Of a stretch of DNA of 64,000 nt, positions 47,272 to 58,574 are shown in pieces. The position numbers and the translations under genes were made by a program. Origin of the DNA: Psilocybe azurescens. Its lineage: Eukaryota > Basidiomycota > Agaricomycetes > Agaricales > Agrocybaceae. Each line of letters opens with the position of its first letter. Within the stretch, counting starts at the first letter, position 1. Where the stretch lies: assembly GCA_023853785.1 (NCBI GenBank), contig JAJIRX010000696.1:83217-147216 (forward strand), written 5' to 3'. Under the pieces are notes generated by a model. That model saw only the letters and a list, made by a program, of their open reading frames with translations. It ran no database searches and was not told the origin of the DNA.

Positions 47272-47637
47272 TCAATCTTGGTCCAGCGCCGCCGAGGTAT
47301 ATTGGAACATTGTACTCGAAAATGATCAATGTAGAATGATCTGTTATTTATTTCCGAGACTTCACGGCCATCTCTGACAATTTTCCATTTTTCTGAGGCT
47401 GAGTTGACTCCAGAAACGAGATAAAGAACTCGTGAAGCACCAATGGTCACATTTAGTACCTTTGGATTATTAGTAGGTTCGCTGCAACAAGACGGAACCC
47501 AACTCAACATTTCGTTCATTCTGAACTCTGAAGATACTTAACAGCTATGTATCGACTATCTCTCCGTTCTCGTTTCTTTGCTCGATGATGATTATTCCTT
47601 CATTGGTATCTATCTGTAATAAGATATCCATAAGTGA
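47272..47637. other. Short convergent intergenic region
   Basis: 3' regions of SWP1 (+) and SDR copy 2 (-). No gene seen. Confidence 0.6.
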
Positions 47638-48671
47638 TCACCATGGAATCCTTGCTCCGTCCAGGTTGATAAACTGCCCGTCGTCCTTCTCCCGCGTCGT
47701 CGACTCGTCGATGATTTTGAGCAGGAGGACGGCTGCTTTGTCGGCTGTTGGGAATTTTCCGAATTGGTCTACTATCGTGTTAAGGGATCCCGATGGGTGT
47801 GTTAAAATGATATGATCGTCTATAATGCCAGTCTCATCGGATTTTCAGATGAATCATTGAGGATGAGGATGAGAGGCGACGCCACCAGGAGATAATGGGA
47901 ATGCCACTGAACACAATAAAGGTGAATAGGTCACCCTTTACGTGCCAATTCAAGCAATGAGTGGTTTACACACCGAGCCATTCGTTTTCGAAGTGTATCT
48001 TGGGCGCATTGTAGTTCAGGGTAGCCTTAGTGAATGCATATGCTGTATTGCGCATGTCCAGGTGTATCAATGCAACGAGGAAGCCACTCATGCTGGAGAT
48101 GGGGATGAAGCAGGGTTGCTGCTTTCCTTGAGAAGCTCGTATATGGACTTGAAGAGGACAGTGGGCCCTAAGACGTTGGCCTTTGAATAGGAAAAGGGAT
48201 CCTTGAGTTAGAAAATAACCTCGATTCGGGGAAAGAATCAAGGCACACCTTGAAGTGGTCTTCCATGGACTCGCTTATATATCAGCCTCGTGCACTTTGC
48301 CTGCACCGCTCAAGAGTGTTGACAACAATATATATACCTTCCCATGGCGCTCTTCAATCTCTTTCGCCAGTGCGGTGTTACTCTTAACGTTTGCGGCGAT
48401 CCATGTAATAATAGCAACTCGATTGGGGTACTTTGCCTTCAGGTCGTCGAGAGAGGATTTTTGGGACAAGTCCCTGGTTGCTACATATACGAATGCGTTC
48501 TCATTCTTGGTAGGGATGAAGGCAGCGAAAGCAAGGCCTAGAAGATGTAATTGAAGGATGACTCAAACCAGCGACGGAACAGATTCGTGAATGGATTAAT
48601 GAGAAAGATGCGATACCTATTCCACAGGGACGACTGGCACCAGTTATAAGGTAGATTGTAGATGGAGACAT
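47638..48671 (-). pseudogene. Short-chain dehydrogenase (SDR) copy 2, probably inactive
   Basis: Gene order is retained: MSPSTIYLITGASRPCGIG (ATG 48671), NENAFVYVATRDLSQKSSLD, DLKAKYPNRVAIITWIAANV, ALAKEIEERHGK, AGKVHEADI, ESMEDHF, ANVLGPTVLFKSIYELLKES, FIPISSMSGFLVALIHLDMR, NTAYAFTKATLNYNAPKIHF ENEW, VAFPLSPGGVA, TIVDQFGKFPTADKAAVLLL and REKDDGQFINLDGARIPW-stop (47638). Lesions: the VDTVIANAG segment after HGK is lost; a TA insertion creates a stop in GATATATAAGC (about 48287); a one-base break lies before FIPISS (about 48117); and the part after GGVA is degraded. The YxxxK motif (YAFTK) survives. Confidence 0.72.
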
Positions 48672-49466
48672 TGTGAGTAGATCTTAAAGGGTTCAAATCT
48701 GAAGTTCTCGCTGAATTCATGACAGGACAGCATCCTAGTAAACTTTATACGAAAAACAGGTACGAGACCTAGCTAATCGCCAGTGCATCGTATTGTAATA
48801 TTATAAGGAAATTTCTCAGACCATGTGCCAAGGGGACGCGAGATTGCTCTTCATCGAAGTTTCTAAGATCTTGGCATGTGGAGAGGGCGTTGATCTGCGT
48901 TGCTTCACCGTTTACCGGTCATTACGGGCGCCCATTTCTGGTCAAAACTCGGTTGAAACATGATTCAGAACAAAATCCCGAAGACCCCAGATAATTGCAA
49001 CCCGAGGGTGATAGGCGTCCGCTAATCTATGAGAAAGAGCATACACAGTGCTCAGGTGAGCATCATGATTCTGCATGGAAAGACGATGGAATAGAAGTGG
49101 AATCCCTGGTTGGCATGATGGACACGCGACTGCGATCAGATAAACTCGCTGGTCCTGTGCATCCACGAGGGACAAAATTTGGATCTATAGTGCATACGGT
49201 AGTATTGAAAAATGATATCCAAGAGCTCGGAGGTTTGAGAAGTGGGGGCGGACGTGTTATAATCAGATTTCGTTTATTGGGCGCTTAACTGGATCCAGGA
49301 TTCTAGGGAAGGCTGTCCGGCACTATAACAGTTCCCGAGATTTTCTGAGAGTGATCATACGCCGAACAGAGCCCTCACTTTCTGAATCGAACAAACATTG
49401 ATACAGGTACATGTTGTACGCGGAGCATGCGAACCGTACATATTTAGTGATACAGCCAATTAAGTA
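48672..49466. other. Intergenic, no supported gene
   Basis: Separates SDR copy 2 and the terpene synthase gene. Frames at 48942-49290 on both strands show no recognisable features. Confidence 0.5.
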
Positions 49467-50691
49467 CTAGAATCCGAGTTCACTCAAGCGGTAGCGTGCC
49501 AAAGTAAAGTGGAACCCACTGAGACATCAAATAAGCAAAAAAATTGAAGGAAAGGGTGATCAAAAAACCTTACAGGTATCCATTGACATAGCGTTTCCAT
49601 GTAGCGGCGGCGCAGGTGGCAGCTTCTAGGACCTTTGTAGCCCTAGCGTGTGCAGCTAACGTCTCGGCAACCACGTCTCGCAGTGTTTCATCAAGCGGCT
49701 TCTCAGTGATTCGCGCCCGCAAGAAGACGTATGTATCTGTCTCTCCTGAAAGATATTCTTTGTAGAATCTTGTGAAATGTAACCAAGTTATGAAATTTGT
49801 ACAATACAGAGCCTATAGTGGAAGACGTACGATAATATATCATTCACAGCATTTGTAAAAAACACGATGTCTTCGATGACCGATATATAATCAGTCAGAT
49901 CCAGGTTCATAGTCTTGGGAAAGAGCATGAACGCATAGGCTGCTGAACAACCTGTCTTGTTACGCAAGTAGTTTGGCCACGACTGTGAGCAGTCCGAGAG
50001 TTTCATATCCCGGATTGCGTCGTTCTGTTCGAGAAGCATGCCGTTGATGCAGTCGATGGCGGCGAGGGTGATGGAGTTGGCTTGAATCGCATCGTAATAT
50101 TGATAGAAACCTATGAGGTGCTTGCGGAATGCTTGTAGGAATGTCCCGTCGGAGTTGTCGCCCATGAGGATTCTCTTTTGGAGGCCTTCTAGTGTGTTAA
50201 AGTCCTTTCCAAGGTCGTCGACGTGAAGTAGAAAACTGCAATTTGGACGATTATTCAGCTAGGTGATGGACGTAGAAAAAGAATTCCTACCAGGTGAATC
50301 GCGCGATTTCTAGTCGAATTTCTGGAGCGTGGTCAGGATAAGGAAGCTGGGAAGTTGTGTTAGGAGTTTTGTAATCCGAGTTAAGCAAATGACAAACGAA
50401 CCTCCCCATGGTGACTGCAGTTCGATACATCTGATCAAACCATTTATTCCCATTATCGTACTGCGTCGAGAACTCGGATCGCACAGCTTGGTAGGTGGCG
50501 TTTTCGTCTGTGATAGGATCTTCGGGACAGTATTCGAGGTCTCCAACGAATTTGGTGATAATTTCTTTGAACGTGGCTTGCCAGCGATGTTGACTACTTT
50601 CGTTACAGTCGCTGTTAGGCAGTGGCATCTGAAGGGGATCTCCTAGTCGGACCTCGGTTGGAGATACGGTGGTGGTCATTGCATATGACAT
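49467..50691 (-). CDS. Sesquiterpene synthase, trichodiene-synthase (TRI5) family
   Basis: Class I terpene cyclase expected to ionise farnesyl diphosphate in the cytosol. Spliced gene starting MSYAMTTTVSPTEVRLGDPL. Visible: ITKFVGDLEYCPEDPITDEN, KWFDQMYRTAVTMGR, LPYPDHAPEIRLEIARFTC, the aspartate-rich metal-binding strand FLLHVDDLGKDFN, FRKHLIGFYQYYDAIQANSI, LRNKTGCSAAYAFMLFPKTM, and, after removing the intron at about 49772-49831, the second metal motif NDILSFYKEYLSGE (NDxxSxxxE). It ends with WKRYVNGYLGFHFTLARYRL SELGF, joined across the intron at about 49522-49574. Introns of 53-66 bp at about 50399-50340, 50290-50237 and the two above. Length near 350 residues fits TRI5-like enzymes. Product cannot be predicted from sequence; basidiomycete members make various sesquiterpenes. 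Flanked by SDR genes. Confidence 0.9.
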
Positions 50692-51656
50692 CTGGATTTA
50701 TGTAGTAGAAGTAGGAGGAATACTGTGGCTCGATGAGTGGAGAGTAGCTACAGCCGAGCGTCTTTATACCTGACCGGCTTGCGACTCCACAGAAAAAATA
50801 TCTTGAATTGTCCGGGAACTGGGCATTATTCGCATTTTCGACTCCTTCCTCCATGCTCTGAGCTTCCGTTTAAAGCTATCGCTCTAAACAGATTGTTAGG
50901 TGCCAAAAATAAAGGAACGCCCGACATGGTCAATATACATTTATGTGGCATGAGAGACTGGTGGAATGCAATAGAATGACCAAGATGGGAAATTTGTGCG
51001 CCCAATAATTTTCTTCATCTGCTGACAACTCGGAGGTGAAAAAGATTGGCAGCCTTGAGAGCAAATTCATTTATTAAGTTGAAAAAACGGCCTACGATCA
51101 TTAAGTCAGCTCCAAGGCGGTGCTGCACAGAAAATATTACTTTACGAATGGAATACGGGGACAGGTAGAACCGGAGTGTGGAGTACGAGTGATTGAACAA
51201 ATTGCCGACGAAAGTTAGAGGTGAAAGAATCATGAAAGCATTTATTTGGTAAAAATATACCATTGAATTCATCCTTAAAGACGGGGATGGGAGTCGGCGT
51301 TTTGAGGTCGGGGTGTCGCCCTCATTATCGATGTCGCGACTGGCGGAATCAATGATCCCAGAATACATTGAAATTAAGGCTTTGTCGATGAATATGAGAA
51401 CAGCATTTACAATACCATTATAGTTGGAAGAACCGGTCCGATTATATGCCCGTTAGTAGATTTATTGTGAACGTGGGTCCAATGAGGGGTTGAATGAGGG
51501 TCAAGACAAGGTCAGGAAGGACACGGTGCAACTTGGAACTTGAAATGAACTCGGTCACGCCCGACAGGTCGACGACAAATAGAGCCAAGCACATTATGTG
51601 CAGAAATTTTGATATTGGCCAAATATAGAACGTTCTTCCTGAACGACCAACGGTCC
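50692..51656. other. Intergenic, no supported gene
   Basis: Divergent region between the terpene synthase (-) and NOC4 (+). Minus-strand frames at 51015-51368 and 51442-51687 are moderately hydrophobic but show no domain and do not join convincingly. Confidence 0.4.
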
Positions 51657-53805
51657 ATGGCCCCGCATTCACTACCACCGCCCTCAAAAAAGAGGAAAAC
51701 CCATCGAGAGGACTATGGTTCGAAGATAAAACAACTGGAGGACGAACTCACTGCCGCTGTTGGCAAAAACCTATCGCTGAATCTACTCGCGGACTTGTTG
51801 GCTCTGGCGTACGATGTAGAAGACCCTCATGATACTTCCAAGGCAATCTATGCTCTCTACAGGGTTTTTGTCGTGATCATATCCAATAACAAACTCGGTC
51901 TTGGTGGAGATGAAGCTGCAAAAGTAGTCAAAGCCTGGATTTGGGAACGTTTGCAATCGTATGTCGACTTTTTGGGCAGTCTTTTGCAGGATGATGAGAA
52001 GTTTCTACGCGTAAGCAGAGCTATCTAATACTTGAAGAAGGGACCTAACCTCCCATAGACATCAGCTTTGCAGATAATGTTTTCATTGCTCAAGTATCTG
52101 TCGACTTCTTATACGAAATCATCGCATCCCATGAAACCCCAACCTCAATTCCACGCATCCCACTTCCGGAAAATTGTCTCATCTCTCCTTCTGTGCCCCC
52201 ACTCGAAGAGAAAGTCATCAAGTCCCAAACCTGACGGAGGACTTATTGATTCAGATGTATTAAATCTGTTCTATGACACCTGGTTTAGCGTTCACGACGA
52301 TATTCGCTGGTTTTTCCTCCGTGATTCTGCGTGTGTACCATGTCCTGTCATCATTGTCATCTTCTTACCTGTTTCTACAGGACTCTGCTTTCCAGTCAAA
52401 CCGCAGATGCTCACCCCAATGTTCCTATCAATTTACTTTCCATCCTCGAACGCCTCTCCACCTTCCCTACAGAGCAAAGTGAACTCAATGCCTGGTGGGT
52501 TGTTGAACTCGGAACCAAACCACCAAAGCCAAAAGTGTCCAAAAAGGGTCCAATAATGCCGACATGTCATCGGATGATGAAGAAACAGCAAAGACGGGAG
52601 ACGAAGAAGAAAATGATGACTGGCGGAAATTCTTCGAGGATGACCCGGTCGCAGAGGACGGCAAGAAAGGGCCTGGGCAGCGTTTGCACAAGATGACTAT
52701 CCATCAGTCGTTGCATTCACTTTCCTCCCATCGAGCTGTGTTCACGCGGGCATGGCTCACTTTGCTGCCTCGCTTAGCTGTTCTCGGGAACATCGAAAAA
52801 AACAAGGCCCTAGCGACCAGAGCTCTGAATCTTATGCATCGCGGAGTGATGCCGCATTTGACAAGACCTATTCTTGTCATGGATTGGATCGGCGCGTGTG
52901 TCGACATTGGCGGGTCGGTTGGCTTGTTGGCGTTGAATGCACTGTTCGTCCTCATCAAGGAATATAATCTGTATGTGGATTTCGTTTACTATCATTTCAT
53001 CGTTATCTCTGTCTAACTCGGGTATAGTGACTACCCTTCATTCTATACCCGCCTATATGCGTTCCTCGATCGTGACGTACTGCACCTAAAGCACCGCTCC
53101 CGATTCTTCCGTTTGACAGAGTTATTTTTGAGTTCAACGTATGCGTTTCGAACTTCTTGACATTCACGTAGCCTCACCGTTTGCCCTTAGGCATCTACCC
53201 GCAACGCTGTTGGCTTCGTTCGTGAAGAAACTGTCTCGACTGTCACTCACCGCGCCACCAGCTGCCATAGTCATGGTGATCCCCTTTACATACAACATTC
53301 TGAAGAAGCACCCTGCATTGATGGTGATGATTCATCGAGCCGATGTGGACGATTCCAATGGTATGCTTTCACTTAAACATAACACACTTTACTAACACAC
53401 GCCAAGACCCCTTCCTGTCAGAGGAAACAAATCCACTGCAGACCAACGCCCTGGACAGCTCTATTTGGGAGCTGATGTCACATAGCTCGCATTACCATGC
53501 ACCTGTATCGACTATGTGCAAGATTTTCTCAGAGGCATTCACGAAGCCTGGCTATTCGATGGAGGATTTTTGGATCACACGTACAACACAGTATGTTTAC
53601 AGTTATCTGGGCATCCTTGATAACCACTAACCCTTTATGTATGTAGCTCTTCGAGACAGAGATCAACAGAAAAATCAAGCGAGAGCCAGCATTGGCTTTG
53701 GAACCTAGTCTCAAGGTATTCGCCGCCGCTGAAGAATCTTCTGGGGAGGATTTGATCACTGGGAGCGCAGAGCGAGACTTTGTGAACGAGCTTTGGGTAT
53801 TCTAG
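51657..53805 (+). CDS. NOC4: Nucleolar complex protein Noc4 (CBF/Mak21 family)
   Basis: Required for 40S ribosome maturation and export, working with Nop14 in the nucleolus. Start MAPHSLPPPSKKRKTHREDY with a basic N-terminus. Exons then give KQLEDELTAAVGKNLSLNLL, KAIYALYRVFVVIISNNKLG, VKAWIWERLQSYVDFLGSLL, ALQIMFSLLKYLSTSYTKSS and an acidic linker (SSDDEETAKTGDEEENDDWR KFF). The CBF domain follows: HRAVFTRAWLTLLPRLAVLG, ALNLMHRGVMPHLTRPILVM DW, LLALNALFVLIKEYNLDYPS, FYTRLYAFLDRDVLHLKHRS RFFRL, HLPATLLASFVKKLSRLSLT, VMVIPFTYNILKKHPALMVM IHR, SSIWELMSHSSHYHAPVSTM and LFETEINRKIKREPALALEP. Order and spacing match human NOC4L. It ends at TAG 53803. Six or more short introns. Confidence 0.94.
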
Positions 53806-54566
53806 TTTCCATTTATCGAGTGACTATGCAACATGGTTTTGGGCGAGATATCTTCCTTATGCCGGGCCTTGACTAATGTGAACAGGGGAAATGGAAAGGA
53901 TGAATAAGGCAAGCACAGAACGCAGAGCTTCTGCGGTCCGATGTTGATTGAGACCTCTAGCGTCTACTGGAATGATTCCCAACCTTCGTTTTACAAGCTA
54001 TAAACTTTACCTCAATCTCCGCGTTCTCCGCGTCGACTGACGATGTTATGAGGTCGTCATTAGTTCTCCATAACGTAACTCGCTCATAGCTGTTCTTCTG
54101 AACGTGGCATTGCGTATACCGTTCGGTATCTTTGTATCTTTGCTTCCTCCGGTCTTTCTCATGAATACCGAAAACTAGATGAGTCTCAGTCCTCCTCCAA
54201 CACCATCGGGAATTGCGATGCCAGTGGAAACAAGTTATCCCGCTCGAGTCATTCGCTCATTGCCGTACCGGCTACCAATGTCCTGCTACTGGCTAGACTT
54301 CATTCCTGTGCCTGTCATCAGACCTTGCCGGACGAAGTTGAGACGTACGCGTCGACAGCCAGTGACGACAATGCGCTATAACTTTGTAATTGCGATGCTT
54401 TGAGAGCATACACGCAACTTTAAGCCGCTTTTCGCAGGACGTCGCTGACATACCACAGCCCCCAGCGAGGAGGGTCATGAATTAGGACAAGGAGAAGTGA
54501 GCCGAGAAACTATAAAGCCACGGAATGCTGTCGTCGTTAATCCAACAGAAAAGGAATACGATAACC
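53806..54566. other. Intergenic, no supported gene
   Basis: Presumed NOC4 3' region and SDR copy 3 promoter. A Pro-rich frame at 54179-54403 has no recognisable identity. Confidence 0.5.
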
Positions 54567-55683
54567 ATGTCTTCAATTGCTACTGTCTACCTCGTAACTG
54601 GAACCAACCGTCCTCGTGGATTAGGTGCGTATTTATCAGCTCACCAAGATTCAAACCTGTTTCAATTTTGGCATAAATCTAAGTGGTTGGGTTCTAGGAT
54701 TCTGCCTCGTTACGCATATACTCGCCACTCACGAAAATGCCTTTGTCTATGCCGCTGTGCGGGACCCAGCAAGGGCCAGTGCCCTTTACGAGCTCAAGGA
54801 AAAACATCCGCATAGGCTCGCGATCGTCAAATGCGTCTCTGCGGATAAGGAAAACAACACTGCGATGGCGAAGGAGATCGAGGAACGCCATGGGCGAGTG
54901 GACACTGTGATCGCTAACGCAGGTATGTTCGTTTGGGTATAGATCCATTGAAATGAGCTCGAGAAGTTAATTGGTTTTCTGCGTCTTGTAGCCCTACTGG
55001 GTGCCGCAGCCAGTGTGCATGAAGCTCCCGCCGATGATATGGAGGAGCACTTCCGGGTACGTTTCCTTTACTCAGACACTAAATTGAGTTTTCTGTGTTG
55101 AATTTTGATATAGGTGAATGTAGTGGGCCCTGTCGTTCTCTTCGGCGCTGTGTACGAGCTTCTCAAGAAAAGCAAGAACCCGCGCTTCATACCCATCAGT
55201 AGCGCCGGTGGAAGCCTTAGTGGCCCAATAATTGAATTTCCCATGGGAAGCGTAATATATGCTTCCACCAAGGCCACATTAAACTGGGTTTCACGCAAGA
55301 TACACTTCGAAAATGATTGGCTAAGTGCGTTATATGCTATTACAGTTATTGGCTACCAAATTGCTAAAATTGTTCCCGTATGCGTGTAGTTGCCTTCCCC
55401 TTATCACCTGGTGAAATCGACACTGACATGTGTGCGTACCTTTCCTCTCTTTATTGTTCAGCAGGAGCTCAAGCCTGCCCTTCCTTTCTTGTTTTGGATA
55501 GTCGACTTCACTATCGTCGCCGACAAAGGTGGTCAATACCAGGATTTGATCAAGGAACGGGGATATGGACTACCACCGGCAACCGAAGTCGCTGCTTCGC
55601 TTTTGAAAATCATCGACAAGTCAACGCGCGAGAAGAACGGCGGAGAGTTCATGAATGTAGATGGAGGCAAACTTCCGTGGTGA
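54567..55683 (+). CDS. Short-chain dehydrogenase/reductase, SDR copy 3 (intact)
   Basis: NAD(P)-dependent Rossmann oxidoreductase. ATG 54567: SSIATVYLVTGTNRPRGLGF joined over an intron at about 54626-54699, then THENAFVYAAVRDPARASAL, AMAKEIEERHGRVDTVIANA (NAG-type motif), the ALLGAAASVHEAPADDMEEH exon, VNVVGPVVLFGAVYELLKKS, RFIPISSAGGSLSGPII (catalytic Ser), SVIYASTKATLNWVSRKIHF (YxxxK), VAFPLSPGEIDTDM, TIVADKGGQYQDLIKERGYG and STREKNGGEFMNVDGGKLPW, ending at TGA 55681. The family's glycine loop is TGxxRPRGxG, two residues longer than TGxxxGxG. Introns 45-75 bp. Four paralogs of this SDR lie in the window. Substrate unknown; proximity to a terpene synthase allows a role in tailoring. Confidence 0.88.
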
Positions 55684-56189
55684 TGCCCCGGAAAAGGATG
55701 TGACTCCAGTACAATGTTTTCATTCTGCTGAGTGCATCACTATCATCTTGCTTATGTCGTGGTTGTAAGCATCGAGTGATTCGTGTTCTTAAATCTTACC
55801 AGAGGAACCGGACGATCATGTAACATTTGTGCAACATCTATGTAACATACCAAAATCGGTACGACTTATCGACATCGTGTTCGTTACAATATAAGCGCCC
55901 AAACGTACTTCCAAAAACTCTATTTTTAACATCTCCAGCTGCCAATCCTCAAAGATTGAGTAGTCGTGTGAAAGCGAGAAAAGATTCCACCCTGACACTT
56001 TCATTCTTTTTTGCTTTTAGCAGGCAGTCTGCGCATCTGCACACACACAAAGAGGGGGGCGCAAAGGGAATCTTTATGGAGTCGTCGCGACCCCCAAAGA
56101 AATAATGTGAGCCCTTGCAACCATTCCTGAGGCCTAAAGGCCTAACACTGCTGGCATGGGGTTATTGTTATCAACTAAAATGATTTCAA

Positions 56190-56395
56190 ACGTGCTTAAA
56201 CTCGAAAGAGCGGACTTCGTCCGCTATTACCAGCCGAAGGAATTGTACTACGGCATAATATTTAGTATTTATTGCAAATTGCCAACAGGAGTCCTGAAAA
56301 TTTTTATCTATATATATGGTGTTTATTTACATCTATGTACTAGATTGCAACTAACGAATTTCATACTTGCAAAATACCCTGCCGAAGGTAGGTAA
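56190..56395 (+). repeat. Hairpin-ended dispersed repeat, copy 2
   Basis: Same order as copy 1 (9320-9475), but the hairpin loops are exchanged: GCGGAC-TTC-GTCCGC at 56210-56224 and CCTGCC-GAA-GGTAGG at 56378-56392. Contains about 58 bp not present in copy 1 (around 56256-56318). Confidence 0.75.
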
Positions 56396-56418
56396 ATTTC
56401 AAGTCCTTTTTCATTCTC

Positions 56419-56492
56419 CATAAATTTATCATTTATTGTCACTAAAAACTTGATTCCAGATGTGTTTCATTTCCAAAAATGATAAATTTATG
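56419..56492. repeat. Inverted repeat, 16-bp perfect arms
   Basis: CATAAATTTATCATTT at 56419-56434 and its reverse complement at 56477-56492, separated by 42 bp. Could form a stem-loop or be the remnant of a small inverted-repeat element. Confidence 0.8.
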
Positions 56493-57106
56493 TAATGGAT
56501 AAATGAGTTAAAAATGCAAACACGTTTAAACACATTTTTAGTCGACAACAATAACCCTATGCCACCAGTGGACACCCCAAATTTGCCCCTAATCATGAAT
56601 CGTGATGGGGACTTTCTGATCGTGCGAAATTTACTTAAGCATTATTCATGCTAGATTACTAAAAGGTGTAAGAGTTGGTTCGTAAGGGACCTCGTTAGCA
56701 TCGTTAATTGCTTTGCGAAAAACAGTAACCGGGCCTGGCTCATAACATATGTATTACCAACCCATAACTTAGATGAGTCACCAGCCTTCTTTGTGCTACT
56801 GCTTGCAATCTGTACGTCATCTGAGTCTACTTCTCTTGCTGTTTTTGTTGAACGATTATGAAGGCATAGTTCATTCTTTGATCACATATCCCTCAGGGAT
56901 AGGATTTCAATTTGATAACAAGCGGGAAAGCATCTATGATCCTGCTGTGTAAGCTGAAAATGATACCACCAGCCCTGCATTGTCAGTCATAAAGTCAGGA
57001 TCTACAAGTTATTTATAAGCTTTGTTTCCTACTACATATATAAGCTACCTTGTCCAGCATCCTCAGCATTTACCCAACGTTCCTACAACTCAAATACAGC
57101 CCTCCC

Positions 57107-58185
57107 ATGTCTTCATCTACAATCTATCTTATAACTGGTGCCAATCGTCCTCGTGGAATCGGTGCAGTAGTCCTTTTAACGAGTCTCGCTTGTATTGATT
57201 GTTTTAATCACCATAGGTTTTGCTCTTACTGCTCATATACTTTCCAAGCACGAGAATGCATTCGTTTATGCAACTGTCAGGGATACGACCAAGGCACCCG
57301 CCCTTGACGAGCTGAAGAAAAAGTACCCTAACCGGCTCGCGATCTTGAAATGGGTCGCCGCAGACGTTGAGGGTAACGCCGCATTGGCGAAAGAAATCGA
57401 GCAACGCCATGGGAGAGTGGACACCGTGATTGCCAACGCAGGTACTTTTCCGTATGATCCATAAAAGAAGAGACCAGTCTTTGATTTCGCCTCCTTTTCA
57501 GCACTCTTGGGTGGATCCGGACTAGTGCACAAGCTTGATATCAGCTCCATGGAGGAGCACTTCCAGGTATGCTTTGATTTTCAACACCAATCGGGTTAAT
57601 TTTCTGATAACACAATGCGCTTATCCAAAGGCCAATGTATTGGGACCCGTTGTTCTTTTCCAAGCTGTGTACGAGCTTCTCAAGAAAAGCAGCAGCCCAC
57701 GCTTTATCCCAATCTCCAGCATTGCCGGATCCCTTGTCGCACCACCAATTACGCTGGATATGCGCAATACCGTATATGCATCTAGCAAGACTACCTTAAA
57801 TTGGGTTACACGCAAGATTCACTTCGAAAATGAATGGCTTGGTGCGACAATCTCTCAGATATCTCCTAGTATATCGTTACTGATCTCGCGTTGCACTTCT
57901 CATTCAGTGGCATTCCCTTTGTCTCCTGGAGGTGTCGACTCAGACATGTGTAAGTCCATATCTGACATCCTCATAAATAAGTTTGATACTCAAATCCACT
58001 GTCATAGTCGATTACACCAAGGCTACAGACACAACAGGAGTCGTTGCAGATCTGGTGAAGGAATACGGGACTTTCCCCACAGCGGACCAGGCTGCCATTC
58101 TCTTGCTCAAAATCATTGATGAATCGACGCGGGAGAAGGATGGGGAGAGTTTCTCAACATTGATGGATCCAGACCTCCATGGTAG
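57107..58185 (+). CDS. Short-chain dehydrogenase/reductase, SDR copy 4
   Basis: Close paralog of copy 3. ATG 57107: SSSTIYLITGANRPRGIG, intron about 57162-57216, FALTAHILSKHENAFVYATV, ALAKEIEQRHGRVDTVIANA, ALLGGSGLVHKLDISSMEEH, ANVLGPVVLFQAVYELLKKS, RFIPISSIAGSLVAPPITLD, VYASSKTTLNWVTRKIHFEN (YxxxK), VAFPLSPGGVDSDM, then VVADLVKEYGTFPTADQAAI and LLLKIIDESTREKDG. The last codons as written run off frame, but one extra G in the G4 run at 58142-58145 restores GEFLNIDGSRPPW-stop at 58185, the exact C-terminal pattern of copies 2 and 3. Otherwise intact; likely functional if that base is a sequencing error. Substrate unknown. Confidence 0.83.
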
Positions 58186-58574
58186 TGATTGCATGTGTAA
58201 TACTCAGCGTCTCTTTGTGCAATAGAAATAAATATTGTTGTTGGAGGCTGGAGACGCAACTCTAAGCAAGTGACTAAGGGCCTGACGTTATCATCTGCCC
58301 AATTCACATGCCTGTGCACTCTTTGTTCTAAAATCAACAAATAACGCTTCACTATGTCAGTATCCTGGCATGCTCTATGGTGAGCTCTGCTCGGCGCTTT
58401 CAAAGTTCTCACGGGGTGACCATTGAAAAGCCAGCGGATCACGTGGGCTTAGACATTTAGTAGAGAGGAGCAAAGCTCCCCAATAAATTGGATTGCTATA
58501 TTTTTCGCCATAGATATAGTACAGACCCCAGGTAATACTACTTGTAATTATTTACCTTGTTTAATTACTGCTGC
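58186..58574. other. Convergent intergenic region
   Basis: 3' regions of SDR copy 4 and the mannosidase. Nothing else seen. Confidence 0.6.

Larger units (their letters stand above)
55684..57106. other. Intergenic with repeats
   Basis: No gene. Holds hairpin-ended repeat copy 2 and a 16-bp inverted repeat, listed separately. Confidence 0.6.
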
